Source: Martinezella rhizogenes
GTDB taxonomy: Bacteria; Pseudomonadota; Alphaproteobacteria; Rhizobiales; Rhizobiaceae
Direction of reading: 5' to 3'
Length of the DNA stretch: 64,000 nt
NCBI RefSeq assembly: GCF_007002745.1
Contig: NZ_SGNY01000002.1
Location: forward strand, 744,001 to 808,000
Shown here: positions 8,434 through 17,383 of the stretch, piece after piece
Numbering within the stretch: position 1 is the stretch's first letter
Layout: every line of letters starts with the position of its first letter
Notes under the pieces: generated by a model
What the model saw: the letters and a program-made list of their open reading frames with translations, nothing else
The model's database searches: none
Told to the model about the DNA's origin: nothing
Position numbers and translations under genes: made by a program

Positions 8434-9336
8434 ATGGCCCGCAATAGTTTGCCTACGATTACGGCCGGTGAAGCCGGTCTCAATAGATATCTCGACGACA
8501 TCCGTAAATTTCCGATGCTGGAGCCGCAGGAAGAGTACATGCTTGGCAAGCGTTATGCCGAGCATGGCGACCGCGACGCCGCCCATAAGCTCGTCACCAG
8601 CCATCTGCGTCTCGTTGCCAAGATTGCCATGGGTTATCGCGGCTACGGCCTGCCGATCGGCGAAGTCGTGTCCGAAGGCAATGTCGGCCTGATGCAAGCG
8701 GTGAAGAAGTTCGATCCGGAACGCGGTTTCCGTCTGGCCACCTATGCCATGTGGTGGATCAAGGCTTCGATCCAGGAATATATCCTGCGTTCGTGGTCGC
8801 TGGTGAAGATGGGTACGACCGCAAACCAGAAGCGCCTGTTCTTTAACCTGCGCCGGCTGAAGGGCCGTATCCAGGCGATTGACGATGGCGATCTGAAGCC
8901 GGAACACGTCAAGGAAATCGCCACCAAACTGCAGGTGTCGGAAGAAGAAGTCATCTCGATGAACCGCCGCCTGCATGGCGACGCATCGCTGAATGCGCCG
9001 ATCAAGGCCTCCGAGGGTGAGTCCGGCCAATGGCAGGACTGGCTGGTGGATGACCATGAAAGCCAGGAAGCCGTGCTGATCGAGCAGGACGAGTTGGAAA
9101 CCCGCCGCCGCATGCTGGCCAAGGCCATGGGCGTGCTGAACGACCGTGAGCGCCGCATCTTCGAGGCCCGCCGGCTTGCCGAAGACCCGGTGACGCTGGA
9201 GGAACTCTCCTCCGAGTTCGACATCAGCCGCGAACGCGTCCGCCAGATCGAGGTTCGCGCCTTCGAGAAGGTGCAGGAAGCGGTGCAGAAGGAAGCGCTG
9301 GAAGCCGCACGCGCATTGCGCGTGGTGGATGCGTAA
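8434..9336 (+). CDS. rpoH: RNA polymerase heat-shock sigma factor RpoH (sigma-32)
   Basis: A 300-residue sigma-70-family factor. Region 2 holds SHLRLVAKIAMGYRGYGLPIG and the -10-binding FRLATYAMWWIKASIQEYIL; the RpoH box is present as NQKRLFFNLRRLKG; region 4 ends with the helix-turn-helix LEELSSEFDISRERVRQIE. It directs transcription of chaperone and protease genes on heat shock. AAGGGGG 9 bases upstream supports ATG 8434. A possible sigma-32-type promoter precedes it and a strong terminator follows, so it is a single-gene unit. Confidence 0.97.
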   Translation: MARNSLPTITAGEAGLNRYLDDIRKFPMLEPQEEYMLGKRYAEHGDRDAAHKLVTSHLRLVAKIAMGYRGYGLPIGEVVSEGNVGLMQAVKKFDPERGFRLATYAMWWIKASIQEYILRSWSLVKMGTTANQKRLFFNLRRLKGRIQAIDDGDLKPEHVKEIATKLQVSEEEVISMNRRLHGDASLNAPIKASEGESGQWQDWLVDDHESQEAVLIEQDELETRRRMLAKAMGVLNDRERRIFEARRLAEDPVTLEELSSEFDISRERVRQIEVRAFEKVQEAVQKEALEAARALRVVDA

Positions 9337-9363
9337 ACGGTCCTTGAAACGCTAATCAATATG

Positions 9364-9400
9364 AAGCCCGCAGATTGCAAGATTTGCGGGCTTTTTGTTT
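9364..9400 (+). terminator. Intrinsic terminator of rpoH
   Basis: Stem aagcccgca (9364-9372) / tgcgggctt (9385-9393) followed by tttttgttt. Confidence 0.9.
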
Positions 9401-9435
9401 GCCAGACGCATGGTTGCGGGAAACCCTTGAGCGTT

Positions 9436-9614
9436 GCCCCCTCATCGCCTCGCTTGCGCTCCGGCACTTCTCCCCGACGGGGAGAAGAATTTGCGGCGGC
9501 ATCTCACTCCGTATCAAATCTCAGGGATTATGTCTGAAGCGCGCAATCGGGCGCGGCAGTTTCTTCTCCCCGTCGGGGAGAAGTGCCGGAGCGCAAGCGA
9601 GGCGATGAGGGGGC
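9436..9614. repeat. Palindromic intergenic repeat with perfect 54-base arms
   Basis: Positions 9436-9489 are the exact reverse complement of 9561-9614, around a 71-base centre. Each arm contains the core cttctccccgacggggagaag, shared with family A. It lies between two convergent genes and codes for nothing I can support. Confidence 0.8.
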
Positions 9615-9639
9615 CAGCTCTCGGCAAGCCCCCGGATCA

Positions 9640-11910
9640 TCACTGACCGCCGGCAGCAGGTGCCGCCGCCGCCCATTCGCTGAGCGCCTTGTCGAAGGCG
9701 GCGATGCCGTCATTGCCCTTTTGCAGGGTCAGCAGCGCGCGGCGACCGTTGCGATAGGAGACCGGAATATCGATCCAGTTGCGGCTTTTCAGCAGCTCCA
9801 GATTGGTCTTCATCGCATCCGGAAAGTCGTTGAGCGCGATCATGTGGAAATCGTCGGTGATCTTGGCCGGAACCGCGATCAGGGCATTGCCGCGATCCTG
9901 CTCGGTGCTCTTCATCGCGATACGCTGGACGCTGTCAATCGCTCCGCCTTCAAAGCCTGGCGAAACCGAGAAGACGATTTCGATCAGGTGGCTGGCCGGC
10001 AGCGACGGATCGGTGTTGCGCTTGAAGGTAATAAGCGCACTCAAGCCACGGCCGGGAACCGTAATCTGGCCCTGAACGGTCGGAGACGGCTTGCCTTCCG
10101 CGTCATTTTCCTGCTGCAGCGACCAGGAAACGCTGCCCTGAATGGCTGTCGGAACCGTCTGGCCCAGCACTTCCTCGTAAAGGAACATGCGATCGCCGGT
10201 GGCGGCAGCAGCAGGCTGCTGTGCCGGCGGCGTGCCAGCGGGGGTTCCCGCAGGCGCGCCCGCAGGATTGGCAGGAGCCTCACCCGCAGGCGGCGGCGCA
10301 ACGTTCTGTTCGTAAACCGACTGGCCTTCTGCCGTAACCGGCTGGCCGTTTGCACCCGGCGCCGGTCCCTCGTCACGCTCGGTCCCGTCAGCCAGAAGCC
10401 GCTGGGTGAACTTCGTGCCGGTCACGGAACCATCGTCGCCATGCGTCGGCGTCTGGTGGTTTGCCGGCTGCTGCCCGGCGGCGGGCGGCTGCTGGGTTGC
10501 GGGCGGCGTCGATGTCTGCGCCTCACCTGTCGGAGTAGTGGCCGGAGGCGTCTGGGTCTGGCCACCATTCTGTGCCGATTGCACCAGCCCGCCGACCATG
10601 TCGTTCAGGGCATCGCGGTTCATCCACAGCGCATAACCGCCACCTGCCAGAAGCCCGGCACCAACAAGGGCAAGCACCAGCGACGCATAGTTGCGGCGCG
10701 GCTTCTTCTTGACCATGTAAGCGGGCGTCGCGGCACCTGCGCCCACGGCGGGCGTATCGTCCGCAGTTGCCCGGCTGGAAGACGACGCGCCGTCGTAACC
10801 GATCAGCTCGTCCAGATCGTCCCAGGGGGTGCGTTCCTTGTTGTCCTTGGCCGGTGCCTGATCACCGAAGGGATCATTGTCGGCGCGCGGCAGAGCCGGC
10901 GCGTCCTTGGCCGGAATGGCAATCTCGGTGTCCTGGAAGTAGGACGAGAAATCTTCAACAACGGCAGACTTTTTCGGGGTCGTATCGTCCGTCGGGCGCG
11001 GTTCGGAAAATTCATCCTGCTGGCCGAAGACCGGATCGTGATCAACCGCCGCATGGCCGAAGCGGTCATCCTCATCGCGCTTTTCCGGCTCGAAATTCAC
11101 CGCCGGGTCCTGATAATGCTGCGCGGCATAACCGGCGACCAGCGGGCGCTCGTCCGTCTCGGCACGCACGTCGGCATAGTCGTCAGCGGGGCGCACATCG
11201 TCGGCCTGCGCCTCTTCCAGCTTGCGCCAGTCGTCCTCATCCACAGGCTTTGCCCAATGGGCGGGAACGGACGTGTCTTCTTCACGCGGCGCGGTCTCGA
11301 ATTCACGGTCGTGCTCGTCAGCCGAGCGATAGGCCGGCTCTTCCTCCGCACGAGTGAAATAGGTTCCGTGCGTTTCATCGGCAACGGCGGGCGTTACCGG
11401 AGCGGGCGCTTCATAGAGCTCTTCCGGCTCGCGCTCTTCTTCGCGCTGTTCCTCATAAACCTGCTCATCCTGCTCGGCGGCGGCGGAAACCGGCGTCTCG
11501 TGGCGCGGCTCTTCCTCGACGGCGGGTTCTTCATAAGCCGGCTCAGGCTGTACTACTTCGGTCGAGGCGGGTTCTTCCGCCTCGACAGGCTCGGCGGCAT
11601 GGGCCGCGCGATCCTCGTCGATATCGTGCTGATGGTAAGGTGCTGCGGCCTCTTCGGCGGTGGAAGAGAATGCATCATCCTCCTCCAGCGCCGGAAGCGC
11701 CTCCGCATACTCGCTGTCCACCTCGGCAATGGCGGCGTCCAGCTTGGCGATCTGCCGGCGCAACAATTCTTCCGGCGGACGTGGCTTCATATTCTCGAGT
11801 TGGCGCACAACCGCACTGCGCGCCTTGTCGTAAACCTTCGCCCGGTTTTCGGGAGTATTGTTCGCCAAGCCATCCACGGCCTTGCGAATGACTGCTACAA
11901 AATCCGCCAT
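9640..11910 (-). CDS. Large acidic, proline-rich single-pass membrane protein downstream of purA
   Basis: A 756-residue protein from ATG 11910 (an in-frame GTG six bases upstream is less likely). Residues 1-60 are helical and conserved-looking (DFVAVIRKAVDGLANN; RRQIAKLDAAIAEVDSEY). About 60-390 is highly acidic and Pro/Ala-rich, probably disordered; 402-425 is one membrane helix after a basic KKKPRRN; a Pro/Gln/Thr-rich linker follows; and about 570-756 is a folded C-terminal domain, probably periplasmic, starting MFLYEEVLGQTVPTAIQGSV. No motif I can name is present. It is 70 bases from purA on the same strand and so may be cotranscribed. Confidence 0.82.
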   Translation of the reverse strand: MADFVAVIRKAVDGLANNTPENRAKVYDKARSAVVRQLENMKPRPPEELLRRQIAKLDAAIAEVDSEYAEALPALEEDDAFSSTAEEAAAPYHQHDIDEDRAAHAAEPVEAEEPASTEVVQPEPAYEEPAVEEEPRHETPVSAAAEQDEQVYEEQREEEREPEELYEAPAPVTPAVADETHGTYFTRAEEEPAYRSADEHDREFETAPREEDTSVPAHWAKPVDEDDWRKLEEAQADDVRPADDYADVRAETDERPLVAGYAAQHYQDPAVNFEPEKRDEDDRFGHAAVDHDPVFGQQDEFSEPRPTDDTTPKKSAVVEDFSSYFQDTEIAIPAKDAPALPRADNDPFGDQAPAKDNKERTPWDDLDELIGYDGASSSSRATADDTPAVGAGAATPAYMVKKKPRRNYASLVLALVGAGLLAGGGYALWMNRDALNDMVGGLVQSAQNGGQTQTPPATTPTGEAQTSTPPATQQPPAAGQQPANHQTPTHGDDGSVTGTKFTQRLLADGTERDEGPAPGANGQPVTAEGQSVYEQNVAPPPAGEAPANPAGAPAGTPAGTPPAQQPAAAATGDRMFLYEEVLGQTVPTAIQGSVSWSLQQENDAEGKPSPTVQGQITVPGRGLSALITFKRNTDPSLPASHLIEIVFSVSPGFEGGAIDSVQRIAMKSTEQDRGNALIAVPAKITDDFHMIALNDFPDAMKTNLELLKSRNWIDIPVSYRNGRRALLTLQKGNDGIAAFDKALSEWAAAAPAAGGQ

Positions 11911-11980
11911 AAGCACTTTCTCGTCGTGACCGGCGACGTACCGGCCCGATATGGTTTATGAATCTAGATCGCCGAGGACA

Positions 11981-13279
11981 TTAATCCTCAAACGGATCAG
12001 TCACAAGTATGGTGTCGTCACGCTCCGGACTTGTCGACAGAAGTGCGACAGGCGCCCCGATCAATTCCTCGACCTGACGGACATATTTGATTGCCTGAGC
12101 AGGCAAATCCGCCCATTTTCGGGCACCGACGGTAGATTCCTTCCAGCCTTCCAGCGTGATGTAGATCGGCTCGACACGCGCTTGCGCGCCCTGGCTGGCC
12201 GGAAGATGGTCGATTTCCTGCCCGTCAAGCTTGTAGCCGACGCAGATTTTCAGCTCGTCGAGACCATCAAGCACGTCAAGCTTGGTGAGTGCGATGCCGG
12301 TAATGCCGTTGGTGGCGACCGACTGGCGCACCAGTGCGGCGTCAAACCAGCCGCAGCGGCGCTTGCGGCCGGTGACGGTGCCGAATTCATGACCCTTTTC
12401 GCCCAGGAACTGGCCGATCTCGTCATTCAGCTCGGTCGGGAACGGACCTTCGCCAACGCGGGTGGTGTAAGCCTTGGTGATGCCGAGAATGTAACCCAGT
12501 GAACCCGGACCCATGCCGGAACCGGCGGCGGCCTGGCCGGCAACCGTGTTGGAAGAGGTCACGTAAGGATAGGTGCCGTGGTCGATATCGAGCAGCGAGC
12601 CCTGAGCGCCCTCAAACAGGATGCGCGCACCGGCGCGACGCTTCTTGTCGAGCAGCAGCCAGACGGTTTCGCTGAACGGTAGGATGCGCTCGGCAATCGA
12701 ACCCAGCTCTTCCATGATCGTCTCATGCGAAACCTCGGCCGCGCCGAAACCACGGCGAAGGGCATTATGATGCGTGAGGATACGGTCAACCTTGGCGGAA
12801 AGCGCCTCCATGTCGGCCAGATCCATGACGCGGATGGCGCGGCGGCCAACCTTGTCTTCGTAAGCCGGGCCGATGCCGCGACGGGTGGTGCCGATCTTGG
12901 TGCCGCTGTTGGAGGCGGCGTCTTCGCGCATGCCGTCCAGTTCACGGTGCAGCGAAAGAATAAGCGTGGCATTGTCGGCGATACGCAGGTTTTCCGGCGT
13001 GACCTTGACGCCCTGCGCTTCCAGACGGCCGATTTCAGCGATCAGCGCATGCGGATCGACCACAACGCCATTGCCGATGACCGCAAGCTTGCCGGGACGC
13101 ACGACGCCGGACGGCAGAAGCGAAAGCTTGTAGCTGATGCCATCGATGACAAGCGTATGGCCGGCATTATGGCCGCCCTGATACCGCACGACGACATCTG
13201 CCCGCTCGGACAGCCAGTCGACAATCTTGCCTTTGCCTTCGTCGCCCCATTGCGAGCCGACCACCACAACATTCGTCAT
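11981..13279 (-). CDS. purA: Adenylosuccinate synthetase
   Basis: A 432-residue enzyme that joins IMP and aspartate using GTP to make adenylosuccinate, the first committed step to AMP. It begins [18 protein letters not shown], the GTP-binding signature, followed by the second signature around [24 protein letters not shown] and [18 protein letters not shown] are further landmarks. The length is normal for the family and ATG 13279 matches the conserved start. Confidence 0.98.
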   Translation of the reverse strand: MTNVVVVGSQWGDEGKGKIVDWLSERADVVVRYQGGHNAGHTLVIDGISYKLSLLPSGVVRPGKLAVIGNGVVVDPHALIAEIGRLEAQGVKVTPENLRIADNATLILSLHRELDGMREDAASNSGTKIGTTRRGIGPAYEDKVGRRAIRVMDLADMEALSAKVDRILTHHNALRRGFGAAEVSHETIMEELGSIAERILPFSETVWLLLDKKRRAGARILFEGAQGSLLDIDHGTYPYVTSSNTVAGQAAAGSGMGPGSLGYILGITKAYTTRVGEGPFPTELNDEIGQFLGEKGHEFGTVTGRKRRCGWFDAALVRQSVATNGITGIALTKLDVLDGLDELKICVGYKLDGQEIDHLPASQGAQARVEPIYITLEGWKESTVGARKWADLPAQAIKYVRQVEELIGAPVALLSTSPERDDTILVTDPFED

Positions 13280-13500
13280 TTCTTGCTTTCCTGCTCATGG
13301 CGCTTGCGCGCCCGATAACCCGATGGGAAACCCAAACCCGCGAATGTATACTGTGTTGTTTTACGGAAAGCGACCCTGTTTCTTATGGAGAATTTTGCTT
13401 TTTCCGTGACAAGGCGTGGATTTCCCGCATTATCTCGCCCCGTGGGGGCCAGGCGCGGGCGCAAGACCGCCATTCACCCCTTTGCCGTTTTTCCCGCCCC

Positions 13501-14409
13501 GTGAAGAAGCGAAACATCAGCGTGCCCTCCAAAGCCTATATCGCCCTCATCATCGCCACGCTCTGCTGGGGCGGCAACACGGTTGCCGGCAAGCTCGCCG
13601 TCGGCCACATCAGCCCCATGGCCTTCACCTCCCTGCGCTGGGTCTTCGCCGTCGCCATCATCTTCGCCATTTCCGTGCCGCAGCTGATCAAGGACTGGCC
13701 GGTGGTGAAAAAGCGCCTGCCCTATTTCTTCGTGCTCGGCAGCGTCGGTTACACCGCCTTCAACGTGTTTCTCTACACGGCCCTGCAGCACACCTCGGCC
13801 ATCAATGCCGCCGTCATTCAGGCCGGCATTCCCATGGTCATCTTCGTCCTGAACTTCATCCTGTTCCGCACCCGCGTGCTGTTCGGCCAGATCGTCGGCT
13901 TCTGTCTCACCATATCAGGCGTGGCGCTGCTAGCCTCGCATGGCGACCCGGTCTCGCTGCTGCAGCTGGAAATGAATGTCGGCGACGCCGTCATGCTGCT
14001 CGCCGTGCTGGTCTATGCCATCTACACCGTCATCCTGCGCTGGAAACCGGCCGTAGACTGGCGCACGCTGATGGCCATCCCCGCCTTCTTCGCCCTCATC
14101 ACCTCGGTGCCGCTGGTCTTCTGGGAAATGTCGCGCGACAGCGTCATCTGGCCGGATCAGAAGGGCTGGGTTCTGGTGGTCTATGCCGCCATTTTTGCGT
14201 CACTCATCGCGCAGATCCTGTACATCAAGGGCGTGGAGCAGATCGGCGCCAACCGCGCCGGCCTCTTCATCAACCTCGTGCCGGTCTTTGGCACCTTGCT
14301 GTCCGTTGTCGTCCTCAGCGAAACCCTGCACACCTACCAGATCATGGCACTCGTCATGGCGCTGGCCGGCATTGCCGTCGCAGAACGAAAAAAATCGCCG
14401 GCTTCCTGA
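13501..14409 (+). CDS. DMT-superfamily (EamA) permease
   Basis: A 302-residue protein of about ten membrane helices with two EamA repeats; the first opens with ALIIATLCWGGNTVAGKLA and the second ends with AGLFINLVPVFGTLLSV and SETLHTYQIM. Such proteins export or import metabolites (amino acids, nucleotide sugars and others); the substrate is unknown. I took GTG 13501 (VKKRNISVPSK); a second GTG at 13522 is possible and neither has a strong ribosome site. Its 3' end is convergent with the next gene. Confidence 0.82.
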   Translation: MKKRNISVPSKAYIALIIATLCWGGNTVAGKLAVGHISPMAFTSLRWVFAVAIIFAISVPQLIKDWPVVKKRLPYFFVLGSVGYTAFNVFLYTALQHTSAINAAVIQAGIPMVIFVLNFILFRTRVLFGQIVGFCLTISGVALLASHGDPVSLLQLEMNVGDAVMLLAVLVYAIYTVILRWKPAVDWRTLMAIPAFFALITSVPLVFWEMSRDSVIWPDQKGWVLVVYAAIFASLIAQILYIKGVEQIGANRAGLFINLVPVFGTLLSVVVLSETLHTYQIMALVMALAGIAVAERKKSPAS

Positions 14410-14433
14410 ACCAATGGGGTCAGGAAAACCGGC
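14388..14433 (-). terminator. Terminator for the minus-strand gene at 14461-14994
   Basis: Hairpin gccgg-c-ttcctga (14397-14409) / tcaggaa-aa-ccggc (14420-14433). On the minus strand it is followed by gatttttttt, giving the U run. It lies inside the 3' end of the convergent DMT permease gene. Confidence 0.65.
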
Positions 14434-14460
14434 GCAGTCTGGCAGGCATGAAAGATGGGC

Positions 14461-14994
14461 TTAAAGCGCGGTTTCGCGCTCGGCCGGAGAAAAGACGGCA
14501 TTGCCGAGGACGATATCGCCCTTATCGGTGGTGACGATCAGCACTTTTTCGAGCGATCCATCATTGTTCAGCGAAAAGGCAAGGCGCAGGGCGCTCGAAG
14601 ACCAGCCGGCACCGGCCAGCGCCGTGCGCTTGATGGCGGCGCAATCACCGCAATCGCCAAGGCTTGACGAAGGGGTCGCCGGGACATCGGTTGCGAAGCC
14701 GGAAAAATAATCATCGAGCGCGCCCATGGTGGCGTTCACATCGCGGTTGATGCGCAACAGTTCCTCACGACGCTCGCCGTTGAGCGGCGCGGCAATCGTC
14801 GAAACACATTGGCCGGCGGAAAGAACACAGCCATCAAAACCGCCCGGCGCCGAGATACCGATCTCGGTCACCGCACTCTTTTCGACAGCGGCAAAACCAC
14901 GGGCAAACCCGGCAGCACCCGCCGCATCGGCATGGGTGGACATGGAAGCAACGACAATTCCGCAGATGGCAGCAGCAATAATCTTCTTCAACAT
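14461..14994 (-). CDS. Exported transglutaminase-like cysteine-peptidase relative, catalytically degenerate
   Basis: A 177-residue protein with a signal peptide (residues 1-24, ending HADA). The segment RINRDVNATM, followed by LGDCGDCAAIKRTAL (Cys115, Cys118), then SALRLAF and KGDIVLGN, lines up by eye with bacterial transglutaminase-like cysteine peptidases (DUF920). The family Cys is kept, but the His of the usual HAVL motif reads Glu-Lys-Val-Leu here and the Asp of the usual LDN reads LGN, so it is probably not an active protease. Four cysteines could form disulfides in the periplasm. The family assignment is moderate. Confidence 0.68.
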   Translation of the reverse strand: MLKKIIAAAICGIVVASMSTHADAAGAAGFARGFAAVEKSAVTEIGISAPGGFDGCVLSAGQCVSTIAAPLNGERREELLRINRDVNATMGALDDYFSGFATDVPATPSSSLGDCGDCAAIKRTALAGAGWSSSALRLAFSLNNDGSLEKVLIVTTDKGDIVLGNAVFSPAERETAL

Positions 14995-15667
14995 TTCATA
15001 CCCCGTTTGGCGATCCGCCGGCTTGTGCCGGTCTCGATTTCTGTCTTGTGGGAACGTCTCTTTTCAAAGGCGCTCTCCGTCTGTGATCCCACAATGGCAC
15101 AGGACTGTTTTCGACCGCTTTAAGCCGATTGCTACAATTTTATCGGTTTTCATTTTTGTACAGCGACCGCTTTTTATTCAAATATGCGCCGATATCACCG
15201 CCCCGAATTCGGAAGCAGCGTTGAGGGGCGATAAATGGGCCGCATCGCTGCGGGGATATAAATGGTATGGAAGGTTTTGCAGGCGATGCGGCCCGGTTTC
15301 AACATATGATCCGCCCGCCAAACCGGTTCCTGTTTGGAGGACGAACATATGCCGGCCGCCTTAACCGTGACATCGGGAAACTCCCCGGTTTTGGCCGCCT
15401 GCCCCGCCCATCTTGCGCCGCGCGCACGCTCGATGATCGGGATGAGGCGATTATAGCCTGATCGGCCGAGACGGGGACGCGCGGGGATAAATGCATCCCA
15501 AAAAAGGCGCGCGGCAGAAGTGCAACGCACGTTTTCGCCCCATCCCGGACACAGGAATTTTCAGCGGGTTAACAGGTCCCTGATCGGCAGCATTTGAATT
15601 AACCTTGTCTTAAAACCCGACGTTAATGGTTAGCAATTTAAGAATAGCGGAACGAAAGGGTTCCGTT
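14995..15667. other. 673-base intergenic region
   Basis: No convincing long gene. One short frame with a strong ribosome site (15349-15456) is listed separately. The stretch holds several AT-rich patches near 15125-15190 and 15590-15650 that could be promoters for the divergent flanking genes. I see no tRNA or clear structured RNA. Confidence 0.6.
15349..15456 (+). CDS. Candidate small protein, 35 residues
   Basis: ATG 15349 is preceded by TTTGGAGGACGAACAT, a near-ideal ribosome site with 8 bases of spacing. The frame runs MPAALTVTSGNSPVLAAC and on to TAG at 15454. There is no membrane helix and no family resemblance. The ribosome site is the only positive evidence, and the composition would be expected of random GC-rich DNA. 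Confidence 0.25.
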   Translation: MPAALTVTSGNSPVLAACPAHLAPRARSMIGMRRL

Positions 15668-16252
15668 ATGCGTGGCGTATTTGCCGTAGTTTTTCTGATG
15701 CTCGTTCTGGCCGGTTGTGCCACCGCACCGTCGCAGGTCACCAATGCCTGTGCGATTTTCGAACAGCGGAACGGCATCTTCAATAACTGGCGACGTGATG
15801 CGAAAGCGGCCGAACGGGAGTTCGGCGTGCCCGTGCCTGTGATGATGGCGACGATCTACACCGAATCCGCCTTCCGTCCCTATGCACGGCCGCCGCGCAC
15901 CAAGCTCCTGGGCTTCATTCCCTGGACGCGCCAGTCCAGCGCTTATGGTTATGCCCAGGCACTGGATGGCACATGGAGTGTCTACCAGCGCGAAACCGGC
16001 CGCCGGGGCGCCAGCCGTACCGATTTCACCGATGCCATCCACTTTGTCGGCTGGTATCACGCCAAGAGCCGCCGCGAAAACGGCATTTCGCTGAACGACC
16101 CCTATAATCTCTACCTCGCCTATTATTCCGGCCATGCCGGTTATGCCAAGGGCAGCTGGCGCAACAATTCCGCCGTCCAGAAGGCCGCGCGCCGCTCCGC
16201 CAACATGGCGCTGCGTTATGAGGCGCAGCTGCAGCAATGCGGATATCGCTGA
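15668..16252 (+). CDS. Lipoprotein lytic transglycosylase (SLT domain)
   Basis: A 194-residue protein. Its signal peptide ends in the lipobox LAGC (Cys17), so it is a lipoprotein. The soluble part opens like an SLT transglycosylase: VMMATIYTESAFRP carries the catalytic Glu66, SSAYGYAQAL matches the conserved G-AQ motif, and YNLYLAYYSGHAGYAKGSW the C-terminal active-site wall. It would cleave peptidoglycan glycan strands to anhydro-muropeptides. AAAGGG before ATG 15668 sets the start; an upstream ATG at 15626 would put the signal peptide internally and is rejected. Confidence 0.87.
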   Translation: MRGVFAVVFLMLVLAGCATAPSQVTNACAIFEQRNGIFNNWRRDAKAAEREFGVPVPVMMATIYTESAFRPYARPPRTKLLGFIPWTRQSSAYGYAQALDGTWSVYQRETGRRGASRTDFTDAIHFVGWYHAKSRRENGISLNDPYNLYLAYYSGHAGYAKGSWRNNSAVQKAARRSANMALRYEAQLQQCGYR

Positions 16253-16372
16253 GGCTGGGCGGGACGAGGCTGATCTAGGGACATGATGGAACTGCGAAAC
16301 ACCTCCTCCGTCATTCTCGGGCTTGACCCGAAGGTGACGTTGAGTTTGGGCGAATGCACCTCATCCGCACCC

Positions 16373-16487
16373 GTCACCCCGAACTAAATCCGGGGTCCAG
16401 TGCGATCAAGTCCTTGATCACGAAAGACTCTTCCCACGACGCAGACGCGCCGCGGCTGGATACCGGCTCAAGGCCGGCATGACGGAA
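16373..16487. repeat. RIME-like mosaic palindrome, family C, copy 1
   Basis: Contains gtcaccccgaactaaatccg, gtgcgatcaagtccttgatc, gcagacgcgccgcggctgga and ccggctcaaggccggcatga. Related copies are at 19648-19765, 25407-25525 and 55012-55126. Just before it, 16309-16333 resembles a half of family D (cgtcattctcgggcttgacc). Confidence 0.75.
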
Positions 16488-16494
16488 GACAGCG

Positions 16495-17109
16495 TTATTC
16501 CCCGTAAACCGAGAGAAATTCCCGCACGGCATCGATCTCGCTGGAGCGAATTTCATGCCCGCCCGGATGCCATACCGTCTCCACGGTTCCACCCTGCGCC
16601 TGAAGGTTCTTTTCCAGCGCTGTCGTCAGCGGCACCGGGCAGATCGGATCCCGCTCTCCCGCCGTGATCAACACCCGGCGTGTGGGTTTTGCCGGGGAAA
16701 TCTTCGGCTCGAACGGGATCAGCGGATGCATCAGCACTGCGGCATCGAAAAGCTCGGGCTGTTCGATCAGCACATTGGCGAGAATATTCGCGCCGTTTGA
16801 AAAGCCGAGGCCGATGATTGGTCCGGACTGGTAATGTTCGCGGTTTGCCTTGACGAAATCCGCCAGCTTCTCGGTTGCCCGGGCAAGATCGGCCATGTCG
16901 TAAACGCCCTCGCCCGTGCGCCGGAAGAAACGCGCCGCGCCATGTTCGGAAACATCGCCGACGGGTGAGAGGACGGTGGCCTGCGGCAAAAGACGGGAGC
17001 CAAAGTCGAAGAACTGGTTTTCATCGCCACCCGTGCCATGCAGCACCAGGAAAAGCGGCGCACCGGCGGCACCGGCGCGGGATTTGTGGAAATAGGTGTC
17101 CGTGTTCAT
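16495..17109 (-). CDS. Carboxylesterase/phospholipase-family hydrolase (MhqD-like)
   Basis: A 204-residue cytoplasmic alpha/beta hydrolase. LFLVLHGTGGDENQF gives the oxyanion loop, GLGFSNGAN the nucleophile Ser104, and Asp154 (GERDPICPVP) and His185 (HPGGHEI) complete the triad, as in Bacillus MhqD and YvaM-type predicted esterases. In Bacillus, MhqD works with the dioxygenase MhqO against quinone-like electrophiles; an MhqO-like gene lies directly upstream on the same strand here. ATG 17109 has AGAAAGGA upstream. The 275-base gap to the dioxygenase holds a palindromic repeat. Confidence 0.86.
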   Translation of the reverse strand: MNTDTYFHKSRAGAAGAPLFLVLHGTGGDENQFFDFGSRLLPQATVLSPVGDVSEHGAARFFRRTGEGVYDMADLARATEKLADFVKANREHYQSGPIIGLGFSNGANILANVLIEQPELFDAAVLMHPLIPFEPKISPAKPTRRVLITAGERDPICPVPLTTALEKNLQAQGGTVETVWHPGGHEIRSSEIDAVREFLSVYGE

Positions 17110-17207
17110 CGGATAATCCTTTCTGGAAGGAGAAGGTTCAGCGATACCCGTGGCTTTTTCAGTTTCCGGGCAGCGCGATCGCATGTGGAGCAAGAGGCTT
17201 GCCGCCG

Positions 17208-17337
17208 GTTTCTCCTCCCCGCCAGGGAGAAGGTCGCGGTAGCGGGTTGAGGGAGCGCGGCGGGAGATAAACCGCGGGGGGTTCCCCCTCATCCGACCCT
17301 TCAGGCCACCTCCTCCCCGAACGGGGAGAAGAAAGAC
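17208..17337. repeat. Composite palindromic intergenic repeat, family A, copy 2
   Basis: Same two-part unit as 3101-3232 but inverted: tctcctccccgccagggaga near 17211-17230 and ctcctccccgaacggggaga near 17310-17329, with tcatccgacccttcaggcca between. It separates the dioxygenase and esterase genes. Confidence 0.7.
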
Positions 17338-17383
17338 GCGGCAACGTCCTGCCAAACGCAATGGAGGGTTAAGTGAGAGCGGA

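Noticed and set aside
9583..11961. 792-residue open frame on the plus strand
   Set aside because: It is the exact antisense of the acidic 756-residue gene and is rich in Arg/Gly, the usual shadow of GC-rich acidic coding DNA; the minus gene has the membrane helix, start and operon context.
15195..15530. 111-residue frame on the minus strand in the 673-base gap
   Set aside because: No ribosome site; Arg/Ala-rich composition as expected from GC-rich non-coding DNA.
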